This document shows positions 1 through 9,249 of a stretch of 64,000 nucleotides of DNA, piece by piece. The DNA is from JAIUNP01 sp020161975. Its GTDB lineage: Bacteria; Pseudomonadota; Alphaproteobacteria; Rhizobiales; Beijerinckiaceae. The stretch is from NCBI GenBank assembly GCA_036745275.1, contig DAIOGK010000013.1, positions 1 through 64,000 on the forward strand. The letters are read 5' to 3'. A program made the position numbers and the translations under genes. The notes beneath the pieces were generated by a model. It did not search any database. It was not told where the DNA came from and saw only the letters and a program-made list of their open reading frames with translations. The stretch's first letter is position 1, and each line of letters begins with the position of its first letter.

Positions 1-562
1 GCTGACCTCGCTCGCTGACGATGCCGAGCGCACCCGCAAGATGGTGCGGCAGATCAAAGGCCCGGTTGTACTCGTCGGCCATTCCTACGGCGGCAAGGTC
101 ATCACCGAGATGGGCGACATGCCGAACGTCAAGGCGCTGGTTTTCGTCGCCGCTTTTGCGCCCGACGCAGGCGAGAGTGCCGGCAGCATCAGCCAGGCCA
201 AGCCCCCGGCGGCTTTCGCCAACATTGTTCCCGACAGCGACGGATACCTGTGGATCAGGCCCGACAAGTTCGGCGAGAGCTTCTGTCAGGATCTGCCGGC
301 CGATGATGCTCTCGTCATGGCAGTGACCCAGAAGGCGCCGCTGGGCAGCACCTTCGGCAACACTGTCACCGCCCCGGCATGGAAGGCCAAACCCTGCTGG
401 TACCAGATTTCGTCGGCGGACCGGATGATCAACCCGGAAAACCAGACGATGATGGCGATGCGCATGAAGGCGAAGACCATCACGCTCGAAGCGAGCCACG
501 CCTCGCTCGCCTCGCATCCGGGCGAAATCGCCGCGATGATCGACGAGGCCGCGAAAGCGTAG
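1..562 (+). CDS. Alpha/beta hydrolase, C-terminal part (5' end outside window)
   Basis: The reading frame is already open at the first base, so this is the C-terminal portion of a larger protein; an in-frame ATG at 41 is internal. The nucleophile elbow GHSYGG lies shortly after that ATG, and the segment EASHAS near the end supplies the likely catalytic histidine. This is the layout of a serine alpha/beta-hydrolase of the small esterase/haloalkane-dehalogenase-like type. The substrate cannot be told. It runs towards the FAH-family gene on the other strand and ends 41 bases before it, so it is not part of that operon. Confidence 0.85.
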   Translation, partial: LTSLADDAERTRKMVRQIKGPVVLVGHSYGGKVITEMGDMPNVKALVFVAAFAPDAGESAGSISQAKPPAAFANIVPDSDGYLWIRPDKFGESFCQDLPADDALVMAVTQKAPLGSTFGNTVTAPAWKAKPCWYQISSADRMINPENQTMMAMRMKAKTITLEASHASLASHPGEIAAMIDEAAKA

Positions 563-603
563 CCCTTCGCGCACAGGGGCGGATGATCTGCCCGGCGCGG
601 CGG

Positions 604-1782
604 CTACAGCACGCCGCGCTTGGCCAGGTTCCGCATCAGGTGGCTGACGCCATAGGTCCATTCTGGCGCCTTGTCCGAATGCGTCATCACATTGGTCAGG
701 CTGCCGAGCTTGGGTGCCGAAATCGTCACGATGTCATCGAGCTTGTGGGTGAAGCCTTTGCCTGCGCCGCCGCGATCCTTGGTGGGCGCGAACATTGTGC
801 CGAGAAAAAGCACCGCCCCGTCCGGATACTGGTGATGCCGCCCGATCAATTGTTTGACGAGATCGGCGGGATCCCGCGAAATCCGCGCGAGATTGGACGA
901 ACCATCGAGCACGAAGCCGTCTGTACCTTCGACCCGGAGCGAAACCTCGGTTGCCCGCACGTCGTCGAGCGAGAAGGTTGCATCAAAGAAGCGGACGAAG
1001 GGGCCAACCGAGCAGGAGGCGTTGTTGTCCTTGGCCTTGGAGAGCAGCAGCGCCGAGCGGCCCTCGACATCCCGCAGGTTGACGTCATTGCCGAGCGTGG
1101 CACCGACGATGCGCCCCGTCGAACTGACGATGAGCACCACTTCCGGTTCGGGATTGTTCCAGTCTGAAATCGGATGCAGACCTGCCGCCATGCCGGTTCC
1201 GACCGACGAAAGCACCTGTGCTTTCGTGAAAATCTCTGCATCCGGGCCAATGCCGACCTCGAGATACTGGCTCCAGATGCCCTGTTCGATCAGTACTTCC
1301 TTGAGGCGCATCGCCTCGGGGGAGCCGGGCTTCAGCCGCGACAGGTCATCGCCGACAAGCCGCGTCACCTCCTTGCGGATTTCGGCTGCCGCCGCCGGAT
1401 TGCCGCGCGCCCGTTCCTCAATCACCCGCTCCAGCATTGAGACAGCAAAGGTGACGCCCGCCGCCTTCACCGCTTGAAGGTCGATAGGGGCCAGCAGCCA
1501 CGGGCGCTGCGGATCACGCGTTTCGGGCGGTGTGTTGGCAAGCAGGGCTGAAAGGTCGGTGAGCCGCGTCTTCGGCGCGGCTCGGAGTTCGCCAGCAGGA
1601 TCGACCTCCTCTGCAAGATCGCGCAGGGTCGCAAATGTCTGCGTAACATCGAACACCCCGCCGGCCTCGATGGACACAACGCTGGGGCCGCCGACATCCG
1701 GGCGCCAGACGCGACCGGCCAGCGCGCCGGCAGTTCCGTCAGCGGGGAGGGTGGTCGCGGGGGTGAGCGTAATCCTGGCCAT
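604..1782 (-). CDS. Fumarylacetoacetate hydrolase (FAH) superfamily protein
   Basis: A 392-residue protein of the FAH superfamily, whose members cleave or dehydrate 2-oxo acids at a divalent metal. The metal-site pattern is visible as E212-x-E214 followed by D233 in the core beta fold (about residues 170-380). The long N-terminal part and its position opposite a UxaA-family sugar-acid dehydratase suggest a role as a 2-keto-3-deoxy-sugar-acid dehydratase (KdaD-like) rather than tyrosine catabolism; the tyrosine-pathway enzyme is a separate gene at 28.7 kb. It is transcribed divergently from the UxaA gene across a 108-base region holding an inverted repeat. Family is clear, substrate inferred. 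Confidence 0.85.
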   Translation of the reverse strand: MARITLTPATTLPADGTAGALAGRVWRPDVGGPSVVSIEAGGVFDVTQTFATLRDLAEEVDPAGELRAAPKTRLTDLSALLANTPPETRDPQRPWLLAPIDLQAVKAAGVTFAVSMLERVIEERARGNPAAAAEIRKEVTRLVGDDLSRLKPGSPEAMRLKEVLIEQGIWSQYLEVGIGPDAEIFTKAQVLSSVGTGMAAGLHPISDWNNPEPEVVLIVSSTGRIVGATLGNDVNLRDVEGRSALLLSKAKDNNASCSVGPFVRFFDATFSLDDVRATEVSLRVEGTDGFVLDGSSNLARISRDPADLVKQLIGRHHQYPDGAVLFLGTMFAPTKDRGGAGKGFTHKLDDIVTISAPKLGSLTNVMTHSDKAPEWTYGVSHLMRNLAKRGVL

Positions 1783-1844
1783 GGCGCGATTGTCCTAGCG
1801 GTTGCGGGCTGCGGTGATTTTCGGGTTTCGCCCTGCCGTTCAAG

Positions 1845-1857
1845 CTTGTATGACAAG
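1845..1857. promoter_or_regulatory. Candidate GntR/FadR-type operator between divergent sugar-acid genes
   Basis: The sequence CTTGTATGACAAG is a perfect 5-bp inverted repeat around a 3-base centre. It fits the FadR-subfamily GntR operator form TNGT-N3-ACNA. It sits in the 108-base intergenic region between the FAH-family gene and the UxaA gene, where one operator could control both. No GntR gene is present in the window, so the cognate regulator would be elsewhere. Assignment to a family rests on the motif alone. Confidence 0.45.
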
Positions 1858-1890
1858 TTACGGTCTCCTGTCATCTCTTTCGAGGGTCCC

Positions 1891-3429
1891 ATGTCTGTTC
1901 CATCTGCCCGTTCCGCTCCGCGCGTTCTGCGCCTTCATTCCGAGGACAATGTGCTGATCGCCGTCGACCAGATCGACCAGGGGATTGATGCCCGCGGCGT
2001 CGCCGCGCGCGAGCGCATCCCCCGCGGCCACAAGATGGCGGCGGTCGCGATCGGCAAGGACGGTCCGGTGCGCAAGTTCGGGCAGATCATCGGCTTTGCC
2101 GGCAAGGATATCGCGCCTGGAGAATGGATCCACGAGCACAACTGCTACTACGCCGCCGATTTTGCCCGCGATTACGCTTATGCGGCGGACGCGCGCGATG
2201 ATGATCTTCTGCCGGCCAGCCAGCAAGCGACCTTCGAGGGCTATCGTCGCGCGAATGGCAAATGGGGTACGCGCAACTATATCGGCATTCTCACCTCTGT
2301 GAACTGTTCCGCCACGGTGGCGAAGTTCATGGCCGAGGAAATCAACCGATCCGGCCTGCTCGATGATTATCCCAACATCGACGGCGTGATTCCGCTTGTG
2401 CATGGCGGCGGCTGCGCGCTCGATGTGAAGGGCGAAGGCTATGAGGTCCTCAAGCGCACCCAATGGGGCTATGCAACCAATCCGAACATGGGCGGCGTCG
2501 TCATGGTCGGGCTCGGGTGCGAAGGCTTCCAGATCGGGCGTTGGAAGGAGGCGTACGGCGTTGCTGAAAGCGATACGTTCCGCACCATGACCATCCAGGA
2601 AGTGGGGGGCACCAAAAAGACCATTGCCGCCGGTGTCGAGGCAATCCGCAGTATGCTGCCGAAAGTCAATGCGGTGAGCCGTGAGACGGCGCCCGCCTCG
2701 GGCCTGATGCTGGCGTTGCAATGCGGCGGCTCGGATGGGTACTCCGGCATCACCGCCAATCCGGCGCTCGGGGTTGCCTCGGACATCCTCGTCCGGCACG
2801 GCGGCACCTCGATCCTGTCCGAAACCCCGGAAATCTACGGCGCCGAACATCTCCTCACCCGCCGGGCCAAGACGCGCGACATTGGTGAGAAACTCGTCGG
2901 CATCATCAGGTGGTGGGAGGACTACACAGCCCGCAACCGGATGAACATGAACAACAATCCCTCGCCCGGCAACAAGGCCGGGGGGCTGACGACCATCCTC
3001 GAAAAGTCGCTCGGCGCCTCCGCCAAAGGGGGTAATGCACCGATGTCGGGTGTCTATCACTACGCCGAACCGGTGGATGCGCGCGGGTTCGTCTACATGG
3101 ATACGCCCGGCTACGATCCGGTGGCTGCGACGGGACAGGTCGCGGGTGGCGCAAATGTGCTCTGCTTCACCACCGGTCGCGGTTCGGCCTACGGCTGCAA
3201 GCCGACCCCCTCGATCAAGCTCGCCACCAACACGCCGATGTACGAGAAGATGATCGACGATATGGACATCAACTGCGGTGATGTTCTTGATGGCGTGACG
3301 CTGGAAGAAAAGGGGCAGGCGATCTTCGAGACGATCCTGCGTGTTGCCTCGGGTGAGCGGACAAAATCCGAAGAACTGGGCTATGGCGATGCCGAGTTCG
3401 TGCCCTGGACGATCGGCGCGACAATGTGA
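1891..3429 (+). CDS. UxaA-family hydrolase (altronate/galactarate dehydratase-like)
   Basis: A protein of about 512 residues with the two-part architecture of UxaA/GarD hydro-lyases: an N-terminal SAF-like domain (about residues 10-90) and the large catalytic domain with the conserved runs GTRNYI, HGGGC and MVGLGCE. These enzymes dehydrate sugar acids such as altronate or galactarate with an iron cofactor. The start at 1891 is preferred over the in-frame ATG at 1846 because the extra 15 residues lie upstream of the conserved part and over the putative operator. It begins a run of three same-strand genes with a CoA-transferase and a ThDP enzyme. The exact substrate is not determined. Confidence 0.85.
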   Translation: MSVPSARSAPRVLRLHSEDNVLIAVDQIDQGIDARGVAARERIPRGHKMAAVAIGKDGPVRKFGQIIGFAGKDIAPGEWIHEHNCYYAADFARDYAYAADARDDDLLPASQQATFEGYRRANGKWGTRNYIGILTSVNCSATVAKFMAEEINRSGLLDDYPNIDGVIPLVHGGGCALDVKGEGYEVLKRTQWGYATNPNMGGVVMVGLGCEGFQIGRWKEAYGVAESDTFRTMTIQEVGGTKKTIAAGVEAIRSMLPKVNAVSRETAPASGLMLALQCGGSDGYSGITANPALGVASDILVRHGGTSILSETPEIYGAEHLLTRRAKTRDIGEKLVGIIRWWEDYTARNRMNMNNNPSPGNKAGGLTTILEKSLGASAKGGNAPMSGVYHYAEPVDARGFVYMDTPGYDPVAATGQVAGGANVLCFTTGRGSAYGCKPTPSIKLATNTPMYEKMIDDMDINCGDVLDGVTLEEKGQAIFETILRVASGERTKSEELGYGDAEFVPWTIGATM

Positions 3430-3514
3430 TGGCTGACGGTTGCACGGGAGGCTCTTTCTGACGCATCGTCCCGCGGACGGAACGGGGAATCGTCCCCGCA
3501 AGAAAGCATAAGCC

Positions 3515-4690
3515 ATGTCTGACAAACCGCTCGCCGGCATTCGTGTTCTGGAACTTGCCCGCATTCTGGCCGGCCCGTGGGTGGGGCAGGTGCTCGCTGA
3601 TCTCGGCGCAGATGTCGTCAAGGTGGAGCGGCGCGGCGCCGGTGATGACACGCGCGCCTGGGGGCCGCCCTTCGTTCCGGCGCGTGATGGCGGCCATCTT
3701 GGTGCGGCCTATTATCACTCCTGCAATCGCGGCAAGCGGTCGCTCGCGGCGGATTTCGAGAACCCGGACGATATCGCGATGATCCGCCGTCTTGCTGGGA
3801 AGGCCGATGTGGTGATCGAGAATTTCAAGGTTGGCGGCCTGAAGAAGTACGGCCTCGACGGGGCAAGCCTGACCACGCTCAATCCGCGCCTGATCTATTG
3901 CTCGATCACGGGATTTGGCCAGGATGGACCCTATGCCCCGCGCGCCGGCTATGATTTCCTCATCCAGGGCATGAGCGGCGCCATGAGCATCACCGGCGAT
4001 GCGGACGGCCAGCCGACCAAGACCGGCTTTGCCATCGCCGACATCTACACCGGCCTTTATGCGACCATTGGCGTGCTGGCGGCCCTGCATCGGCGGCAGG
4101 AAACCGGGGCAGGCGGCATCATCGATTGTGCGTTGCTCGACACGATGGTTGGCGTCATGGCCAACCAGGCGCTGAATTTCCTCGTTTCAGGCAAGTCACC
4201 GGGACGCATGGGCAATGCCCATCCCAATCTCGTGCCTTACGAGGTCTTCCCGGTTTCAGACGGACATATCATCATCGCCACCGGCAATGATGGCCAGTTC
4301 CGCAAGCTGTGTGCAGTGCTGGGCGAGCCGGAACTGGCACACCACGCCGATTATTTGGACAACAAGGGCCGCGTCACCAACCGCGCCACGCTGATCCCGC
4401 ATCTCGGGCGCTTGACGATCCGTTTTGCCAAGGACGACCTGATTGCCCGCCTTGAGGCGGAAAGCGTGCCGGCCGGGCCGATCAACACAGTCCAGGAAAT
4501 GTTCAGCGACCCGCAGGTGGTCCACCGGAAAATGCGCGTCGATCTGGCTACGCCCGCGGCCGCCGCCGGCAGCATTCCCTCCGTCCGAACGCCGATCACG
4601 CTTGATGGCGAGCATCAGCTCTCCCACAGGCCCAGCCCGACCGTGGGCGAGCATCAGGCCGAAATCCTCAACGATCCCAATTGGAGCTGA
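3515..4690 (+). CDS. CaiB/BaiF family (class III) CoA-transferase
   Basis: A 391-residue class III CoA-transferase. The N-terminus (GIRVLELARILAGPW), the segment SITGFGQDGPY near residue 130 and D176 in ADIYTGLYA (the residue that forms the mixed anhydride in formyl-CoA transferase) are all present. Such enzymes move CoA between carboxylic acids in the cytoplasm. It lies 85 bases downstream of the UxaA-family gene and 6 bases upstream of the ThDP enzyme, so the last two are almost certainly co-transcribed. Family identity is certain; donor and acceptor acids are unknown. Confidence 0.9.
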   Translation: MSDKPLAGIRVLELARILAGPWVGQVLADLGADVVKVERRGAGDDTRAWGPPFVPARDGGHLGAAYYHSCNRGKRSLAADFENPDDIAMIRRLAGKADVVIENFKVGGLKKYGLDGASLTTLNPRLIYCSITGFGQDGPYAPRAGYDFLIQGMSGAMSITGDADGQPTKTGFAIADIYTGLYATIGVLAALHRRQETGAGGIIDCALLDTMVGVMANQALNFLVSGKSPGRMGNAHPNLVPYEVFPVSDGHIIIATGNDGQFRKLCAVLGEPELAHHADYLDNKGRVTNRATLIPHLGRLTIRFAKDDLIARLEAESVPAGPINTVQEMFSDPQVVHRKMRVDLATPAAAAGSIPSVRTPITLDGEHQLSHRPSPTVGEHQAEILNDPNWS

Positions 4691-4696
4691 CCCCTC

Positions 4697-6367
4697 ATGA
4701 CGACCCGCACCGGCGCCCAAGTTCTCGTCGATCAGCTCCTCATCCAGAAGGTTACGGACATCTTCTGCGTGCCGGGCGAAAGCTATCTTGCCGTGCTTGA
4801 TGCGCTGCATGACGCCTCGGTGCGCGTCACGGTCTGCCGGCAGGAGGCGGGCGCAGGCTTCATGGCCGATGCGGTGGGGCGGCTGACGGGCCGGCCCGGC
4901 ATTGTCTTTGTCACGCGTGGTCCCGGCGCCACCAATGCGGCCCATGCGATCCATGTTGCCAGGCAGGATTCCATTCCGCTGATCATGTTCGTTGGCCAGA
5001 TCGAGCGTGGAATGCGCGAGCGGGAAGCGTTTCAGGAAGTCGATTACCGCGCAGCCTTCGGCCCGCTCGCCAAATGGGCGACCGAAATCGACGATGCCGG
5101 ACGCATTCCCGAACTCGTTGCCCGTGCCTTTTCCGTTGCCATGAGCGGGCGGCCCGGACCCGTGGTGATTGCGTTGCCGGAGGATATGCTGGTCGATGCG
5201 GTCGACGTGCCGGATGCGCCCTTCGTCGCGCCCATCGAGACCCACCCCGGCCCTGAAACAATGGCGGCGCTGCACGGGCGGCTGCTGGCGGCGAAAAGCC
5301 CGATCGTGCTTGTTGGTGGCACGCGTTGGGATGAGGAGGCCCGCAGCAACCTCATCACTTTTGCCGAACGGTTTGATCTGCCGGTTGCCACGTCCCTGCG
5401 CCGCCAGATGCTCTTTCCCCATGACCACCGCTGCTTTGCCGGCGATCTCGGCATTGGCGCCAATCCGAAGCTCGTCGCCAGAATCAAGGCGGCGGATCTG
5501 ATCATCGGAGTCAACACCCGGCTGTCAGAAATGCCAAGCCAGAGCTACACGCTGCTCGACATCCCCGGCGATGGCGCGCGCTTTGTTCATGTCCATCCCG
5601 ATGCCGGGGAACTGAACCGTGTCTACGCCTCAAGCCTGCCGATTCACGCAACGCCGAAGCCCTTTGCCGCCGCGCTTGCCGGGCTCGCTGCGCCGGACAA
5701 ACCCGTTTGGGCGGCACAGACCACCATCGATCACGAGGCCTATCTCGCCTTTTCCGGCAATCCCGCGCCGACCTCCGGCGACTTCCATCCGGGGCTTGTC
5801 GTCCAGTGGCTGCGCGCAAACCTGCCCGATGATGCGATCATGACCAACGGCGCGGGCAATTATGCAACCTGGCTGCACCGCTATTTCCGCTTTCGCCGCT
5901 TTGCCACACAGCTTGCGCCGACTTCCGGCTCGATGGGCTATGGCCTGCCGGCGGCGGTGGGGGCCAAACGCCTCTATCCGGAACGGCCCGTAGTCTGCCT
6001 TGCCGGCGACGGCTGTTTCCTGATGAACGGCCAGGAATTTGCGACCGCCGTGCAATACGACCTGCCGATCATCGCGCTGGTGATCGACAATGGCATGTAT
6101 GGCACCATCCGGATGCATCAGGAGCGGGAGTATCCCGGGCGTGTCTCGGGCACCGGGTTGAAGAATCCGGATTTCGCGGCCTATGCCCGGGCCTTCGGTG
6201 GCCATGGCGAGACCGTGCGGACCACGGCGGAATTTGCGCCAGCCTTTGAACGCGCGCGCGCCTCGGGCAAGCCGGCGATCCTGCATTGTTTCCTCGATCC
6301 TGAGGCCCTCACCATCGCCGCATCGCTCTCAACCATCCGTGCGAACGCGATCAAGGCCGGAAAGTGA
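4697..6367 (+). CDS. Thiamine-diphosphate-dependent enzyme, acetolactate synthase-like
   Basis: A 556-residue protein with the three-domain plan of the acetolactate synthase/pyruvate oxidase superfamily: an N-terminal pyrimidine-binding domain carrying the catalytic E50 in CRQEAGAGF, a central domain, and a C-terminal PP-binding domain with the GDG-to-N ThDP/Mg motif starting GDGCFLMNGQEF. It decarboxylates or ligates a 2-oxo acid. No regulatory-subunit gene follows and the context is catabolic, so biosynthetic acetolactate synthase is unlikely. Oxalyl-CoA decarboxylase was considered because of the adjacent CoA-transferase, but the sequence reads as AHAS-like. Confidence 0.85.
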   Translation: MTTRTGAQVLVDQLLIQKVTDIFCVPGESYLAVLDALHDASVRVTVCRQEAGAGFMADAVGRLTGRPGIVFVTRGPGATNAAHAIHVARQDSIPLIMFVGQIERGMREREAFQEVDYRAAFGPLAKWATEIDDAGRIPELVARAFSVAMSGRPGPVVIALPEDMLVDAVDVPDAPFVAPIETHPGPETMAALHGRLLAAKSPIVLVGGTRWDEEARSNLITFAERFDLPVATSLRRQMLFPHDHRCFAGDLGIGANPKLVARIKAADLIIGVNTRLSEMPSQSYTLLDIPGDGARFVHVHPDAGELNRVYASSLPIHATPKPFAAALAGLAAPDKPVWAAQTTIDHEAYLAFSGNPAPTSGDFHPGLVVQWLRANLPDDAIMTNGAGNYATWLHRYFRFRRFATQLAPTSGSMGYGLPAAVGAKRLYPERPVVCLAGDGCFLMNGQEFATAVQYDLPIIALVIDNGMYGTIRMHQEREYPGRVSGTGLKNPDFAAYARAFGGHGETVRTTAEFAPAFERARASGKPAILHCFLDPEALTIAASLSTIRANAIKAGK

Positions 6368-6487
6368 CGGTTTTTCTCGGGAAATTCATGAAAAAGCTGC
6401 GAATCGCTGTCACCGGTTGCCAACGCTAACGTCGCCTTAAGATCGAAGCCGCTAGGCTGTCAGGCGGGATGAGCGGCGGGTTGAGTT

Positions 6488-9127
6488 GTGGCCGATTGGG
6501 ACGATGACAGGGATAGCGGGCGCCGCCAGCGGCGCGAACCTGCCTTCGATATGGGGGAACGGGCGCGTCGTGGCGACATCGCGCTCGAACCTGATGATCG
6601 TCCCGGTCCGTCCGACAGGGTGCGCCGGTCCCGCAATGCACGCCGCGAGCCTGATTTTTCGCCACCGTTTGAAATCGACGATGAGGGGGACGATCATCCC
6701 CGCCGTCCCCGCCGGGCGGTCAGCCAGGACAGACCGGAACCTGCCATGAGCCGACGCCGCCGCGACGAGGACTACGACGACCACGATGACGGCTATGATC
6801 CGCCTCCCCCTCCACGCCGTGCGCGGGCGCCGGAGCGGACCGAGCGCCGCGAAGCGTCGCGGGAGCGCCGCCCCGCCCCGCGCCGCAGTTTTGGCCGCCG
6901 GCTTGTCTACTGGAGCGCCGTCGCGTCAGTCTGGGGGATTATCGCCTGCGCGGTTCTCGTCGGCTATCATGCGCTGAAACTGCCGCCGATTGACCAGCTC
7001 GCCGTGCCCAAGCGCCCGCCGAACATCGCCATTCTTGCTGCTGACGGCACGTTGATCGCCAACCGGGGCGAAACGGGCGGCAGCAACATTCCGATTTCGG
7101 ACCTGCCGAAGCATGTGCCGAATGCTTTCATCGCCATCGAGGACAAGCGCTTCCGCGAGCACTTCGGCATTGATGTGATCGCCCTCGGCCGTGCGGTGAT
7201 GCGCAACATGACCTCGGGCAAGGTCGAGCAGGGCGGTTCAACCCTCACCCAGCAGCTGGCCAAGAACCTGTTCCTGACGCAGGAGCGCACGATGTCGCGC
7301 AAGGTGCAGGAAGCGATCCTCGCCCTCTGGCTGGAGCGGCACTACCGCAAGGACCAGATTCTCGAGCTCTATCTCAACCGCGTTTATTTCGGTGCCGGTG
7401 CTTATGGCATCGATGCCGCCGCGCAACGCTACTTCGGCAAGTCCGCCCGCTCGCTGACACTGGGCGAGGCCGCGATGCTGGCCGGGCTGATGAAATCGCC
7501 ATCACGCCTTGCGCCAAGCCGAAACCCGCAAGGCGCCTCTGACCGCGCGATGGTCGTTCTCAAGGAGATGCTTGATCAGGGATACATCAGCCCGCACCAG
7601 GCGAAGGTGGCCATGGCGACGAAGGTCGAGGCGCGTCGCACCATCGGTGGCGGTTCGGCCAATTACGCAGCCGACTGGGTGATGGACGTGCTCGACGATT
7701 ATGTTGGCGCCATCGACGGTGATGTGCAGGTGACAACAACGCTCCTTCCGCCGATTCAGCAGGCCGCCGAGCGGGCCTTGACCTCGGCGCTGCACGCGCA
7801 GGGCGATGCCAAGAATGTGGATCAGGGCGCAATCGTCGCCATGGCACCGGATGGCGCGATCCGGGCGCTGGTCGGCGGGCGCGACTACACCGAAAGCCAG
7901 TTCAACCGGGCGGTGCTCGCGCGGCGCCAGCCGGGATCCTCCTTCAAGCCCTTCGTTTATCTTGCGGCCCTTGAATTGGGCCTGACGCCGGAAACGGTGC
8001 GCGAGGACGGACCGGTCAACATCAAGGGCTGGCAGCCCGAGAACTACACGCGCGAGTACTTCGGCAACGTCACCCTGTTGCGGGCGCTGGCAATGTCGCT
8101 GAACACCGTGGCAGTGAAGCTCGGGCAAGAGGCCGGCATCAAGAACGTCGTGCGCACGGCCCAACGGCTTGGCATCAATTCGCCGCTCGCCGCCCACCCT
8201 TCTTTGCCGCTTGGCACATCCGAGGTGACGCCACTCGAAATGGTGACGGCCTACACCGCCTTCGCGAACGGTGGCGTTGGCGTGACGCCTTACGTGATCT
8301 CCCGTGTGCGGGGCACGGATGGCCGGGTTATTTTTGAACGGAAGGCGACCACGCGTGGCCGGGTGATCGAAGCCCATCACGTCGCCCAGATGAATGTGAT
8401 GCTGCGCGAAACGCTTCTGAGCGGAACCGCACGCAAGGCCGAGATTCCCGGCTGGGTTGCTGCCGGCAAGACCGGCACGACGCAGGAACACAAGGACGCC
8501 TGGTTCGTGGGCTACACGGGTGCGCTCACCGCAGCGGTCTGGGTCGGCAATGATGATGGTGACCCGATGAAAAAGGTTTCGGGTTCGGGGCTGCCGGCGG
8601 AGATCTGGAGCCGCTTCATGCGTTCTGCGCTTGCCGGCCAGCCTGTGCAGCCGCTGCCCGGCATTGTCGGTGCCGCACCCGCCGCGCGCGAGGCTGCGCC
8701 AGCCCGCGACTACGACCCGGATGCCCGCACCAGCGAAGACATGCGCCCGCCGATGCCCCAGCCGGAGCGAACGGTCGCCCGCCCTGTCCCGCGCCCCGTC
8801 GCTGCCCCACGCGAGCCCGCCGTTGAACGCGCGCCGTTGCAGCTCAGGCCTGAATCGGTCGGAAATACACCGCGTCTGGTGCCGCCGAAACCTGTCGGAA
8901 ACCTGTCAAATGCGCCGCAGGAGCGGCCGCGCGGCCCGCGTCGCGTCGTGTCGGCGGAGCGAGAGGGCACAGCATTTCGTCAGGAAGTTACGGGCACTAC
9001 CTTCCGTCCCGTGCCGCCACGGCCTGTTGGCGCGGTCGACAAGGCACAGCCGAAGCCTGATCGCACCTTCTATGCCGGGCCGAACAGCAACGACCGGGAT
9101 CAGCTGAATCGTCTGTTTGGGCGATAG
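6488..9127 (+). CDS. mrcA: Penicillin-binding protein 1A (bifunctional transglycosylase/transpeptidase)
   Basis: Class A PBP that polymerises and cross-links peptidoglycan at the periplasmic face of the inner membrane. A charged, disordered cytoplasmic N-terminus (about residues 1-135) precedes one membrane segment (about 139-162). The GT51 domain carries catalytic E218 in IAIEDKRF and the GGSTLTQQLAKN motif. The transpeptidase domain has S484-S-F-K487, SLN (537-539) and KTGT (661-664). A Pro/Arg-rich tail of about 170 residues follows. The start is GTG. The long charged N-terminus and Pro-rich tail make it somewhat larger (879 residues) than typical PBP1A. Confidence 0.92.
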   Translation: MADWDDDRDSGRRQRREPAFDMGERARRGDIALEPDDRPGPSDRVRRSRNARREPDFSPPFEIDDEGDDHPRRPRRAVSQDRPEPAMSRRRRDEDYDDHDDGYDPPPPPRRARAPERTERREASRERRPAPRRSFGRRLVYWSAVASVWGIIACAVLVGYHALKLPPIDQLAVPKRPPNIAILAADGTLIANRGETGGSNIPISDLPKHVPNAFIAIEDKRFREHFGIDVIALGRAVMRNMTSGKVEQGGSTLTQQLAKNLFLTQERTMSRKVQEAILALWLERHYRKDQILELYLNRVYFGAGAYGIDAAAQRYFGKSARSLTLGEAAMLAGLMKSPSRLAPSRNPQGASDRAMVVLKEMLDQGYISPHQAKVAMATKVEARRTIGGGSANYAADWVMDVLDDYVGAIDGDVQVTTTLLPPIQQAAERALTSALHAQGDAKNVDQGAIVAMAPDGAIRALVGGRDYTESQFNRAVLARRQPGSSFKPFVYLAALELGLTPETVREDGPVNIKGWQPENYTREYFGNVTLLRALAMSLNTVAVKLGQEAGIKNVVRTAQRLGINSPLAAHPSLPLGTSEVTPLEMVTAYTAFANGGVGVTPYVISRVRGTDGRVIFERKATTRGRVIEAHHVAQMNVMLRETLLSGTARKAEIPGWVAAGKTGTTQEHKDAWFVGYTGALTAAVWVGNDDGDPMKKVSGSGLPAEIWSRFMRSALAGQPVQPLPGIVGAAPAAREAAPARDYDPDARTSEDMRPPMPQPERTVARPVPRPVAAPREPAVERAPLQLRPESVGNTPRLVPPKPVGNLSNAPQERPRGPRRVVSAEREGTAFRQEVTGTTFRPVPPRPVGAVDKAQPKPDRTFYAGPNSNDRDQLNRLFGR

Positions 9128-9249
9128 TTTGGGCCGTCGTCTCAAATCTTCGGAATTCTTGCAGGGGAAGTGCAAGACGGCACTGCTACCGGTCGTGTGT
9201 GATCCGGACTGCCCGACAACTGCAACCTCAACGCGGACTTGCCGAAGAC

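Noticed and set aside
3483..3498. Small hairpin CGGGGA-ATCG-TCCCCG before the CoA-transferase
   Set aside because: Only a 6-bp stem, no T-run; not separable from chance in GC-rich DNA.
1858..3651. Open frame of 597 codons on the minus strand
   Set aside because: It is antisense to the UxaA-family gene, has no recognisable domain, and such long antisense frames are common opposite high-GC genes.
4256..5428. Open frame of 390 codons on the minus strand opposite the CoA-transferase and ThDP genes
   Set aside because: Spans two well-supported genes in antisense and has no motif.
3515..6367. Formyl-CoA transferase plus oxalyl-CoA decarboxylase pair
   Set aside because: The ThDP enzyme reads as acetolactate-synthase-like and the upstream UxaA gene does not fit oxalate metabolism.
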